From an uncultured Acidimicrobiaceae bacterium (GTDB taxonomy: Bacteria; Actinomycetota; Acidimicrobiia; Acidimicrobiales; SZUA-35), in assembly GCA_947259095.1 (NCBI GenBank), contig CAMYLA010000031.1:1-64000 (forward strand): a stretch of DNA of 64,000 nt, given 5' to 3'. The first letter of the stretch is position 1; every line of letters begins with the position of its first letter. Shown here piece by piece: positions 25,866 to 32,953 of the stretch. Below the pieces are notes generated by a model that was given only the letters and a program-made list of their open reading frames with translations, was not told the DNA's origin and ran no database searches. A program made the position numbers and the translations under genes.

Positions 25866-25964
25866 ATGGGATCGCTAATCAAGAAGCGCCGTAAGCGCAT
25901 GCGGAAGAAGAAGCACCGCAAGCTGCTCAAGCGCACCCGCGTTCAGCGCAGGAACAAGAAGTAG
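25866..25964 (+). CDS. Small ribosomal subunit protein bS22 (AURKAIP1/COX24 domain)
   Basis: A 32-residue, extremely basic protein (about two thirds Lys and Arg). The segment KKRRKRMRKKKHRKLLKRTR, followed by VQRR, matches the AURKAIP1/COX24-domain protein found in mycobacterial 30S structures and named bS22. ATG 25866 begins M-G-S-L-I-K-K, as expected. A TANNNT hexamer (TAGTCT, 25850-25855) ends 10 nt before the ATG, suggesting a very short leader. The 230 bp upstream, back to the tRNA, contains no other gene. Confidence 0.9.
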   Translation: MGSLIKKRRKRMRKKKHRKLLKRTRVQRRNKK

Positions 25965-26138
25965 TTCCAGGCTCCCCGACGGTTTCACGTCGTCTCGTCC
26001 CGGAGTCCGGGCGGGCGACCGGATGACCGTCGGCCCGGTGGCGGGAGCCACCGTTCGTCGATCTCCGAAACCCGCTCGGCCCCCATCGCCTGCCGGGTCC
26101 GCGGTTTCCCGGCCCGGGTTCGGGAGCGAAGCCTGCTT

Positions 26139-26861
26139 CTAGTGGTCTGTCGCCGGAACGGTTCGAACAACGACCCGGGACGGCCCGGGGTGGGCACCCT
26201 CGACGAACCAGGTCGAGCCGCTGCCGGCCAGCCTGGGGGTCAGTCCTGAGGCGGTTCCCAGCTCATCACGCCAGCGGGCCAGCTCCGGAACAACCGACAA
26301 CGCCGCCGGTTCGAGGTCGTTGCCGGCGGCACCGGTGGGCCCCCGCAACTCGTCCCACCGTTGATAGATGGCGCCGGTCGGGCAGGGAACCGGTGGCGTC
26401 AACAGGGTGAAGGTCTTCGGTTCGAACCGCAGCGGTTCGACGACCTCACCGATCCCGGTCACCCGGGCTCGCCCGCCGACGGTGCAGAACGCAACATCGG
26501 CCCCCAGTGCCGCTGCCGCTTCCAGGTCATCGAAGCCGGCCCACCGCAGGACCGCACCGGCGTCGGACGAGCCACCTCCCAGACCGGCCCGGGACGGGAT
26601 GCGTTTGGTGAGCACCACCGCCGCCGTCCGCCCGGCCAGAGCCAGCGCCCGCTGCACCAGGTTGTCCGGCCCGGTCGGGATGTCGGCCCCGCCGCCGACC
26701 ACCGTCAGTCCGTGGCCACCCTCGACGAGTTCCAGGGTGTCGTAGAGATCGACGGTGACCATCTCGGCATCGATCAGGTGGAGTCCGTCGTTGCGAAGAC
26801 CGGTGAGCCGCAGGGACAGCGTGAGTTTTGCCGGGGCCGGCAACTCGATCGGTGAGCTCAC
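26139..26861 (-). CDS. ispE: 4-diphosphocytidyl-2-C-methyl-D-erythritol kinase
   Basis: A 240-residue GHMP kinase of the MEP isoprenoid pathway, slightly shorter than the usual 280-310. It has P-A-P-A-K-L-T-L at the N-terminus, the ATP loop PSRAGLGGGSSDAGA, and a late LAGSGSTWFV motif. GTG 26861 is the likely start: it shares GTGA with the rsmA stop and begins directly before the conserved S-P-I-E-L-P-A-P-A-K. Reading further upstream in frame would overlap rsmA by 290 bp. ispE, rsmA and tatD together match the mycobacterial order. Confidence 0.92.
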   Translation of the reverse strand: MSSPIELPAPAKLTLSLRLTGLRNDGLHLIDAEMVTVDLYDTLELVEGGHGLTVVGGGADIPTGPDNLVQRALALAGRTAAVVLTKRIPSRAGLGGGSSDAGAVLRWAGFDDLEAAAALGADVAFCTVGGRARVTGIGEVVEPLRFEPKTFTLLTPPVPCPTGAIYQRWDELRGPTGAAGNDLEPAALSVVPELARWRDELGTASGLTPRLAGSGSTWFVEGAHPGPSRVVVRTVPATDH

Positions 26862-27781
26862 GGGGCCACGGTAGCGAGGCGGGCCCAGTCCTCGACGGCC
26901 AGCTCCTCGGGGCGGACCGTCGGTTCGATCGCCGCCGCCTCCAACTGATCGATCGTCACCAAGCTCGCCAGGCTGCGACGCAACATCTTGCGCCGCTGAC
27001 CGAACGAGGTTCGCACCAACTGTGACAGCCGGTCGAAGTCGGCGTCGACCCGGGGCCGGGGTGAACGATCGATGCGGACCAGAACCGATTCGACGTTTGG
27101 CCGGGGCACGAACAGCTCGTTGCCGACCGAACCGACGATGCGGGCCTCGGCCCAATACGACAGCAGCACCGATGGGATGCCGTAGGTCTTGGAGCCCGGG
27201 CCGGCAACCAGCCGCTCACCGGCCTCCCGCTGGACCATCACCAGCCACGAGACCAGCAGGGGCTCGGCCGCCAGGAGATCGAGGATCAGCGGGGTGGCGA
27301 TGTTGTATGGCAGGTTGGCAACCACCTTGGCCGACCGACCGTCGAGCAGTCGGCCCCAGTCGACCTGGCGGACATCGGCGTTGACCAGCTGGACCGACCC
27401 CAACCGCCGTCCGCCTGCTTCGCCACCGGCCGCCACCTCCCGATCGGCCTCGCCCCCGGCCGCTGCGGTGGCGATCGGGTCGTCGGTCGGCGGCGGGTGG
27501 CCGGTGGTCTCCAGGTGGCCGACGACCTCCCGCAGGGCCGGCATGAGGTAGCGGTCGATCTCGATCGCCACCACATCGGCGCCGGCCTGGCACAGCCCCA
27601 GGGTCAGCGACCCCAGGCCGGGCCCGATCTCGACCACCAGATCGCCGGGCTCGACCCCGGCCAACCGGACGATCTTGTCGATCATGGACCGATCGGCGAG
27701 GAAGTTCTGGCCAAGGGCCCGGCTCGGGGTGAGGCCGTGTCGTTCCAGCAGCTGGTTGATGCCGGTGCGGGTCAGCGCCAT
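26858..27781 (-). CDS. rsmA: 16S rRNA dimethyltransferase RsmA (KsgA)
   Basis: A 307-residue methyltransferase that dimethylates two adjacent adenosines near the 3' end of 16S rRNA. LGQNFLAD, the SAM-binding VVEIGPGLGSLT, EIDRYL, and the catalytic NLPYNIATPL are present. After the alpha/beta strand at about residue 90 there is a 35-residue Ala/Gly/Glu-rich insertion absent from most homologues. It starts 18 bp after the tatD stop. Confidence 0.95.
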   Translation of the reverse strand: MALTRTGINQLLERHGLTPSRALGQNFLADRSMIDKIVRLAGVEPGDLVVEIGPGLGSLTLGLCQAGADVVAIEIDRYLMPALREVVGHLETTGHPPPTDDPIATAAAGGEADREVAAGGEAGGRRLGSVQLVNADVRQVDWGRLLDGRSAKVVANLPYNIATPLILDLLAAEPLLVSWLVMVQREAGERLVAGPGSKTYGIPSVLLSYWAEARIVGSVGNELFVPRPNVESVLVRIDRSPRPRVDADFDRLSQLVRTSFGQRRKMLRRSLASLVTIDQLEAAAIEPTVRPEELAVEDWARLATVAP

Positions 27782-27799
27782 CGGAGGGCCCGGCCGCTG

Positions 27800-28546
27800 T
27801 CAGTCCAGGCCGAACAGGGCGGAGGCATTGGCGGTTGTGACCGCAGCGAACGCCTCGACCGGCTGGGCCAGCAGTTCGGCCAGGTACCGGCCGACCACTG
27901 CGACATTGGCCGGCTGGTTCGGCTTACCCCGATGCGGGACCGGGGCCAGGTACGGCGAGTCGGTTTCGACGAGGATGCGATCCAGTGGGGTCACCGCCGC
28001 TGCCGCCCGTAGGTCGTCGGCGGTCTTGAAGGTGACGATGCCGCTGTAGGAGATGTAGGCGCCGCGGGCCAGCGCCGCTGCAGCCTCCTCGGGGCCGCCG
28101 GTGAAGCAGTGGAACACCGTTCTCGGGGGTGTGCCGTGCCGATCGAGGATCTCGAAGGTGTCGTCCCACGCCTCCCGGGTGTGGATGACCAGCGCCAGGT
28201 CGTGGTCGTGGGCCAGGTCGATCTGCCGGGCGAAAACGTCGGCCTGTTTGGCTCGGGGCGAGTGATCGTAGTGGTAATCGAGACCACACTCCCCCACCGC
28301 AACCACCTCCTGGAGAGCCAGGAGGTCGACGAGGCCGTCCAGGCCATCCTTGGCATCGTGGGGGTGCACGCCGGCGGTGGCCCAAACGTTGGGGAATCGA
28401 CCGGCAACGGCAATTGCGGCAGCCGAATCGGCCACGGTGCAACCGACGGTCAACAGCCTGGTGACGCCCGCCGCCCCGGCGGCCTCGACGATCGACGCAG
28501 CGTCCTGATCGAGGGTGGTGAGATGGCAATGATTGTCGAACCACAT
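27800..28546 (-). CDS. tatD: TatD family metal-dependent deoxyribonuclease
   Basis: A 248-residue TIM-barrel hydrolase. The metal ligands are visible in DNHCHL near the N-terminus, GECGLDYHYD, VIHTREA, FHCFTGG and ETDSPYLAP. Family members are 3'-5' exonucleases or related phosphodiesterases. ATG 28546 gives the canonical M-W-F-D-N-H-C-H start. An AGGAGG at 28561-28566 lies 14 nt upstream, longer than usual; GTG 28561 is in frame but overlaps that SD. First gene of the tatD-rsmA-ispE run. Confidence 0.9.
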   Translation of the reverse strand: MWFDNHCHLTTLDQDAASIVEAAGAAGVTRLLTVGCTVADSAAAIAVAGRFPNVWATAGVHPHDAKDGLDGLVDLLALQEVVAVGECGLDYHYDHSPRAKQADVFARQIDLAHDHDLALVIHTREAWDDTFEILDRHGTPPRTVFHCFTGGPEEAAAALARGAYISYSGIVTFKTADDLRAAAAVTPLDRILVETDSPYLAPVPHRGKPNQPANVAVVGRYLAELLAQPVEAFAAVTTANASALFGLD

Positions 28547-28704
28547 GGGACCGCTGCTCACCTCCTGAGCGCCGCTGGGCCCGGAGCCGCCGAGCCACGG
28601 TTCAGGCTAGCTCCGTCCCGCCGGCCTCATGGCCGCCTGCGCCGGGGCGGGCCGGCGCGCCCCGTTCGGGCGCTGCTCGGCGGGGATCGATGTCGGCGAG
28701 CAGC

Positions 28705-29856
28705 TCAGATCACCTGCCGGAGGGTCTGATCCGACCCGAGCCGAGTGTCCGGCAGACCGCCGTCGCGGAAGGCCTCCAGCTTCTCCAGCTGTCGTTCGAA
28801 GCTGCGTTTCCGGGTGCCGGACAGCTCGTCATAGGCACGTTGGGCCGAGTCGAGGCCCCGACCCATCTTCTCCATCGGTTCCTCCCAACGCTGCCACTGG
28901 ACCCGCAGCTCGCCAAGCGCCCCGAGGATGTCGTGGCTGCGTCGCTCGACCATGAAGTTGTCGACCGCATGGCGGATCACCGCCAGGACGGCGAACAATG
29001 TGGTCGGCGAGCACAGCACCACCTTGCGGGCCAGCGCAAAATCGATCAGGTCGGCATCGTGCTCGTGGAGGAAGCCGTAGACGCTCTCGTTCGGCACGAA
29101 CAACAGCAGGTAGTCGACGGTGTGGCCGGGATCGACATAGCACCGTTCGGTCAGCTCCTTGACCCGGTTGCGCACGTCGCGCTGGAACGCCTTGGCCAAC
29201 TGCTTTCGAGCGGCATCGTCATCGGCCTCCAACCAGCGGAGGTAGTTGTCGACCGGGAACTTCACATCCATGTTGACCAGGTGACCGGTGGGCAGCGGGA
29301 AGGTGTAGTCGGGTACGCCGCCTCCGGCGTTCTTGGTCTGCTTCAGATAGCTTGTGCCTTCGAGGAAGCCGGCGGCCCGAAGCACATCCTCGGCCATGCG
29401 CTCCCCCCATTGCCCCCGAGCCTTGGGCGATGCCAGGGCCTCCCGGAGAGACCGTGTGGTATCGGCCAGGGCCGACGTGACCGCCATGGCCTGTTCGAGC
29501 CCGCTGGAGAGCTGGCCGGATTGCTCAGCCCGCTCCTTCTGCAGGCTGGCAACGAGATCTCCGACCCGGCGCAATTCGGACTCGACCGTGGCGACCTGAT
29601 GATTGACCGATTCCCGTTCTCGCTCCAGCACCATCTTCCCCGCCGCCAGCTGATCACCGAGCTTCGACGATGCCACCGACATCACGGTGTCGACCGTGGT
29701 TTGCAGGTTCTGTCCCTGTTCCGCCCGGAGCTGTTCTACCGCTCGGGCCGACACCAGTTCGGCCGTCTCCGAGGTGTGGCGACCGGCCATGAGCCAGCCG
29801 ATGACCACACCGAGGGCGAGGGCAATCAGGACGGCGAGAAGCAGCGCGTAGAGCAT
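28705..29856 (-). CDS. rmuC: DNA recombination protein RmuC
   Basis: A 383-residue protein: an N-terminal membrane anchor (MLYALLLAVLIALALGVVIG), a long coiled coil (about residues 30-135), and a C-terminal nuclease-like RmuC domain (SPKARGQWGERMAEDVLRAAG, then PDYTFPLPTGHLVNMDVKFPVDNY). RmuC suppresses inversions at short repeats; the biochemical activity is not settled. TAGGGT 8 nt before ATG 29856 and no SD suggest a leaderless mRNA. Confidence 0.93.
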   Translation of the reverse strand: MLYALLLAVLIALALGVVIGWLMAGRHTSETAELVSARAVEQLRAEQGQNLQTTVDTVMSVASSKLGDQLAAGKMVLERERESVNHQVATVESELRRVGDLVASLQKERAEQSGQLSSGLEQAMAVTSALADTTRSLREALASPKARGQWGERMAEDVLRAAGFLEGTSYLKQTKNAGGGVPDYTFPLPTGHLVNMDVKFPVDNYLRWLEADDDAARKQLAKAFQRDVRNRVKELTERCYVDPGHTVDYLLLFVPNESVYGFLHEHDADLIDFALARKVVLCSPTTLFAVLAVIRHAVDNFMVERRSHDILGALGELRVQWQRWEEPMEKMGRGLDSAQRAYDELSGTRKRSFERQLEKLEAFRDGGLPDTRLGSDQTLRQVI

Positions 29857-29864
29857 GGGATTCG

Positions 29865-29870
29865 ACCCTA
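29865..29870 (-). promoter_or_regulatory. -10 element TAGGGT, predicted leaderless start of rmuC
   Basis: On the minus strand TAGGGT (29870-29865) is followed by 8 nt and then ATG 29856. Confidence 0.45.
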
Positions 29871-29922
29871 GGCAACCGGTGTGACAGCGAAGCCGGACCG
29901 CTGCCCTGCGGCCGGGGCGGGT

Positions 29923-30729
29923 TCAGCCGGGGGCAACCACCCGGCAGTTGGCCCAGCCGACGAGCCTGTCGGTCGAGGTGTCGACGATCTCGACCTTCAC
30001 CAGGTGGCCGTCGCCATCGGTCCGCAGCAGCTCGGCGCCGGCCCGAGCCGGGCCGCGACCGGTCTGGTCGAGGAACCGGAAATGGAGATCGACGGTCCTG
30101 GAGCCGGGGCCGACCAGAGCCGCCCCCGAGACGTCCGCCAGCAGGGCGATCACCCCTCCCTGGAGGGTCCCGATGCTGTTGTTGACGAAGTCGCCACGAT
30201 CCAGTTCCACGGTGCCGGTCGAGGGGTCGACGAGTCGGAATCCGCAGGCCGGCTCCAACGGGCGTTCGAGCAGCGGACCACTGCCGAGCCGGACCCATTC
30301 GCCCGGCCCGCCGGGGGTCCGGGTGCCGAGCGGGGCGGCGTCGCGACGGATTCGGGAGAACTCGATGGTCGATGACATGACCGGCTTGGCGTCGGCGGTG
30401 ACCTCAACGGCCACCACCGTCGAGCGCTTCCCGGCTCGTAGCAGCCGGGTCGCCAACTCGATCGGACCGGCCTCGATGAGGTCCCGCTCATGGAGCCACA
30501 CGTCGGCGGTGGCCAGCCAATCGCCCTCGGCGGTCCTGGCGGCCCTGGTTCCGGCCACCAGGTCGACGATGGGCACGAGCGCACCGACCCCCGGCGGTTC
30601 CCCCCGGCGGCCGAGCAGATCGACATCGACCAGCGCCCGACCGATCATGGTGCGCTCGTCGGTCCAACAGACCTCGATGCCCATGGCGCTGAGCACCTGA
30701 CGAGGTGGGGGGTAGACCCCGGTCGTCAC
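29923..30729 (-). CDS. Double-hotdog thioesterase-like protein (PaaI family)
   Basis: A 268-residue protein with two hotdog-like halves. The C-terminal half is typical of PaaI-type acyl-CoA thioesterases (FVNNSIGTLQGGVIALLADVSGA), the N-terminal half is more diverged. It probably hydrolyses an acyl-CoA, but the substrate cannot be named. GTG 30729 is chosen: it precedes V-Y-P-P-P-R-Q and has a GGAG 10 nt upstream; an in-frame start at 30804 would add an Arg-rich segment with no conservation. A small ORF with a strong SD lies just upstream (30767-30874). Confidence 0.7.
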   Translation of the reverse strand: MTTGVYPPPRQVLSAMGIEVCWTDERTMIGRALVDVDLLGRRGEPPGVGALVPIVDLVAGTRAARTAEGDWLATADVWLHERDLIEAGPIELATRLLRAGKRSTVVAVEVTADAKPVMSSTIEFSRIRRDAAPLGTRTPGGPGEWVRLGSGPLLERPLEPACGFRLVDPSTGTVELDRGDFVNNSIGTLQGGVIALLADVSGAALVGPGSRTVDLHFRFLDQTGRGPARAGAELLRTDGDGHLVKVEIVDTSTDRLVGWANCRVVAPG

Positions 30730-30766
30730 GCCGGCCCCGCTCCGGGCCGACGATCGACGCCGAGCC

Positions 30767-30874
30767 TCACCGACCGCAGCCTCGCCGGGTCGGGATCGCA
30801 GCACAGCCGAGGTGGTGCGTCCGCCGCCCTGAACAGCGGGGCTGGATCGCAGAGGGCGGACAGGACGGGGACAC
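30767..30874 (-). CDS. Possible 35-codon upstream ORF
   Basis: GTG 30874 has GGAGG (30884-30880) 5 nt upstream and a TAGGCT (-10-like) at 30891-30886. The 35-residue product contains four Cys and many Arg. It would end 37 bp before the thioesterase start. It may be a leader peptide or chance; the spacing between the -10 and the GTG leaves almost no room for a transcript carrying the SD. Confidence 0.2.
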   Translation of the reverse strand: MSPSCPPSAIQPRCSGRRTHHLGCAAIPTRRGCGR

Positions 30875-31005
30875 GCAAGCCTCCGAGCCTACGGAGCCCC
30901 CGGCCGGCAGGGCAAGACGATTCGCCCGACCCACCGACCGAGAGCCCCGGCGCCCCGAGACCGATTACCCGCATGGTGCCCGATCGCACCCCGTATGAGG
31001 CGAGA

Positions 31006-32709
31006 TCAGAGGACGGTGAACTCGATCCGCCGATTCTCGGCCTTGGCCGCCGAACTGTCGTTTGGTACCAGCGGCCGGTCCTCGCCGTAGCCCGCGGTCT
31101 CCAGCCGACCACCATCGATGCCACGGCTCTCCAGATAGGCCTTGACCGAGACGGCCCGGCGGCCGCTGAGATCGAGATTGGCGTCGACCTTGCCGTCGTT
31201 GTCGGTGTGGCCACCGATCTCGACCCGGACGGCACCATTGTCGTCCAGGAACGCCGCCACCTCGTCGAGCACCGCCCGGCCATCGGCGGTGATGCGATCC
31301 GAGCTGATGTCGAAGGTGACCGGGGCCAGATCGAGCAACCCGTTGATGGTGGCCCCGGCCGCCACAGCACCGGTCGAGCCGTCGACTTCATCGCCCTCAC
31401 CGGTCCCGGTGCCCTCCTCGAGCGCACCCTCGACAACGATGGCGTCGTCGATCGACAGCAGACCGGGGACGGCGGTCACCGCGGCCAGGGCCGCGGTCCG
31501 GTCGATCTCGGCGCCGACGGTCCCGCTCAGAGCGGCGATGCGGTCGTCAACCACCCCGGAGACGGCGGAGCCCTCCAGGGCGGCATCGACCAGGACCTGA
31601 AGATCGTCGTCGGTTGGATCCGGGATCGAGCCGGCCTCGGTCGTCGATGGCGACACGGTTGACGTCGCCCGGTCGGCCTGATCGATGCCGTCACCATCGG
31701 TGCCATCGGTGCCATCGTCCACCGGGCCATCCACGGCGCCTTCGGCGGTGTCGACGTCGACCCGGGAGGTGCCGGCACCGGTTTCGGCCGTCCCGTCAGC
31801 ACAGGTCGACAGCAGCCAGCCCAGGAACAGCACCAAGGTGGCCGCCCCCACCGCCCAGCGCAACCAGCTGAACCGGCTGGGCTGTCGACCGTCGGGCGAT
31901 CGGGGGGCCGGCACCCCGCCGGCCACGACCTCTGCGTCGCCGTCGCCGGTCCTGTCGGCGGACCGGTCGCCGGGATCGAGCACCGGCGCTCTCTGGACAC
32001 CCGTCGTCGAAGGTGTGGCCGGGTCCGTCCTGGCCGTGGTTGCCGCCCGGCCGGGAAACGAACCAACCATCGCTGCGTCGGCGCCGCCGACACCACGTCC
32101 CGCACGTGCCGCCGCCCCGACCTCGACTCGGCCCGCTTCCAGCCGCAGGGCGTCGATCGAATCCAGCCGCCCGGCCTCGGCCAGAAGACGGTGCTCCGAG
32201 GCCAGCAGGTCGGCCACACCGTCGGGGTCGAGCCCGTCGTCGGCCCGCCGTTGCCCGAGCGCCAGGATCACCAGCGGCACCAGGGTCGCCACCAGGTCAA
32301 CGGTCATCGAGCGGCCCATCTCCACCGCCGCTGCGATGTCGCTGATCACATCATCACGATCATGGCCGAACACGGACTGCAACAGCTCGTCGCTCCTGCG
32401 GCCCGCATCGACGTCGATGACCGGATCGCCGGCACCAACACTGCCGTCGGGGCGGGCACCGTCGTCCGAACCGGCGTCGGCGGCGGTGATCACGATTGCG
32501 TCATCGCCACCGCCTTCGAGGAGCGCGCCGACGGTGGCCGGCCCGTCATCGAGCCCGGCCCGGGTTGCCAGTCCGGCGATGACGGCCGGAACGACCCGGT
32601 CCGCAGCCGATGTCGCGTGCGCCCGATCGGTACGGACCTGGTCTGCCAGCCTGTCGAGGCCGTCGTTCTCGGCGAGCAGGCCGAGAACCGTTTCGTTGAG
32701 GGAAAGCAT
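31006..32709 (-). CDS. DUF937 and OmpA domain membrane protein
   Basis: A 567-residue protein with an unusual domain order. Residues 1-210 are DUF937-like (YidB family; begins MLSLNETVLGLLAENDGLDRL) with a long Asp/Gly-rich stretch. A single helix near 290-310 (WAVGAATLVLFLGWLLSTC) anchors it in the membrane. The outer part has a Thr/Asp-rich linker, a BON-like segment, and a C-terminal OmpA domain (VEIGGHTDNDG, LSGRRAVSVKAYL, NRRIEFTVL) that should bind peptidoglycan diaminopimelate. ATG 32709 follows AAAGGTGG at good spacing. It probably links membrane and wall; no enzymatic role is suggested. Confidence 0.8.
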   Translation of the reverse strand: MLSLNETVLGLLAENDGLDRLADQVRTDRAHATSAADRVVPAVIAGLATRAGLDDGPATVGALLEGGGDDAIVITAADAGSDDGARPDGSVGAGDPVIDVDAGRRSDELLQSVFGHDRDDVISDIAAAVEMGRSMTVDLVATLVPLVILALGQRRADDGLDPDGVADLLASEHRLLAEAGRLDSIDALRLEAGRVEVGAAARAGRGVGGADAAMVGSFPGRAATTARTDPATPSTTGVQRAPVLDPGDRSADRTGDGDAEVVAGGVPAPRSPDGRQPSRFSWLRWAVGAATLVLFLGWLLSTCADGTAETGAGTSRVDVDTAEGAVDGPVDDGTDGTDGDGIDQADRATSTVSPSTTEAGSIPDPTDDDLQVLVDAALEGSAVSGVVDDRIAALSGTVGAEIDRTAALAAVTAVPGLLSIDDAIVVEGALEEGTGTGEGDEVDGSTGAVAAGATINGLLDLAPVTFDISSDRITADGRAVLDEVAAFLDDNGAVRVEIGGHTDNDGKVDANLDLSGRRAVSVKAYLESRGIDGGRLETAGYGEDRPLVPNDSSAAKAENRRIEFTVL

Positions 32710-32953
32710 GGGTGTGCCCACCTTTCGTGTCTGATTGCCCTGGCGAGGCTCCATCGGGGCGCGCGTCAACAGGGCGGATCCGATCACTTCTGGTCGTTGC
32801 AGACTGCCCGAGTCGGCGTGTTGGAGCCCGCTGCCGATTGCGGTCCACAGCATAGTCCTCGCCGCAGGCCGGCCGCTGCGTTTCGCCACAGGCTGTACGA
32901 CCCGGCCCGCACCTCCGGCGTCCGCCGAGCGTCGATCGCAGCCCGCGGCTGGT

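Noticed and set aside
25985-26197. A 70-codon minus-strand frame after bS22
   Set aside because: It overlaps ispE out of frame and is Arg/Pro-rich with no SD.
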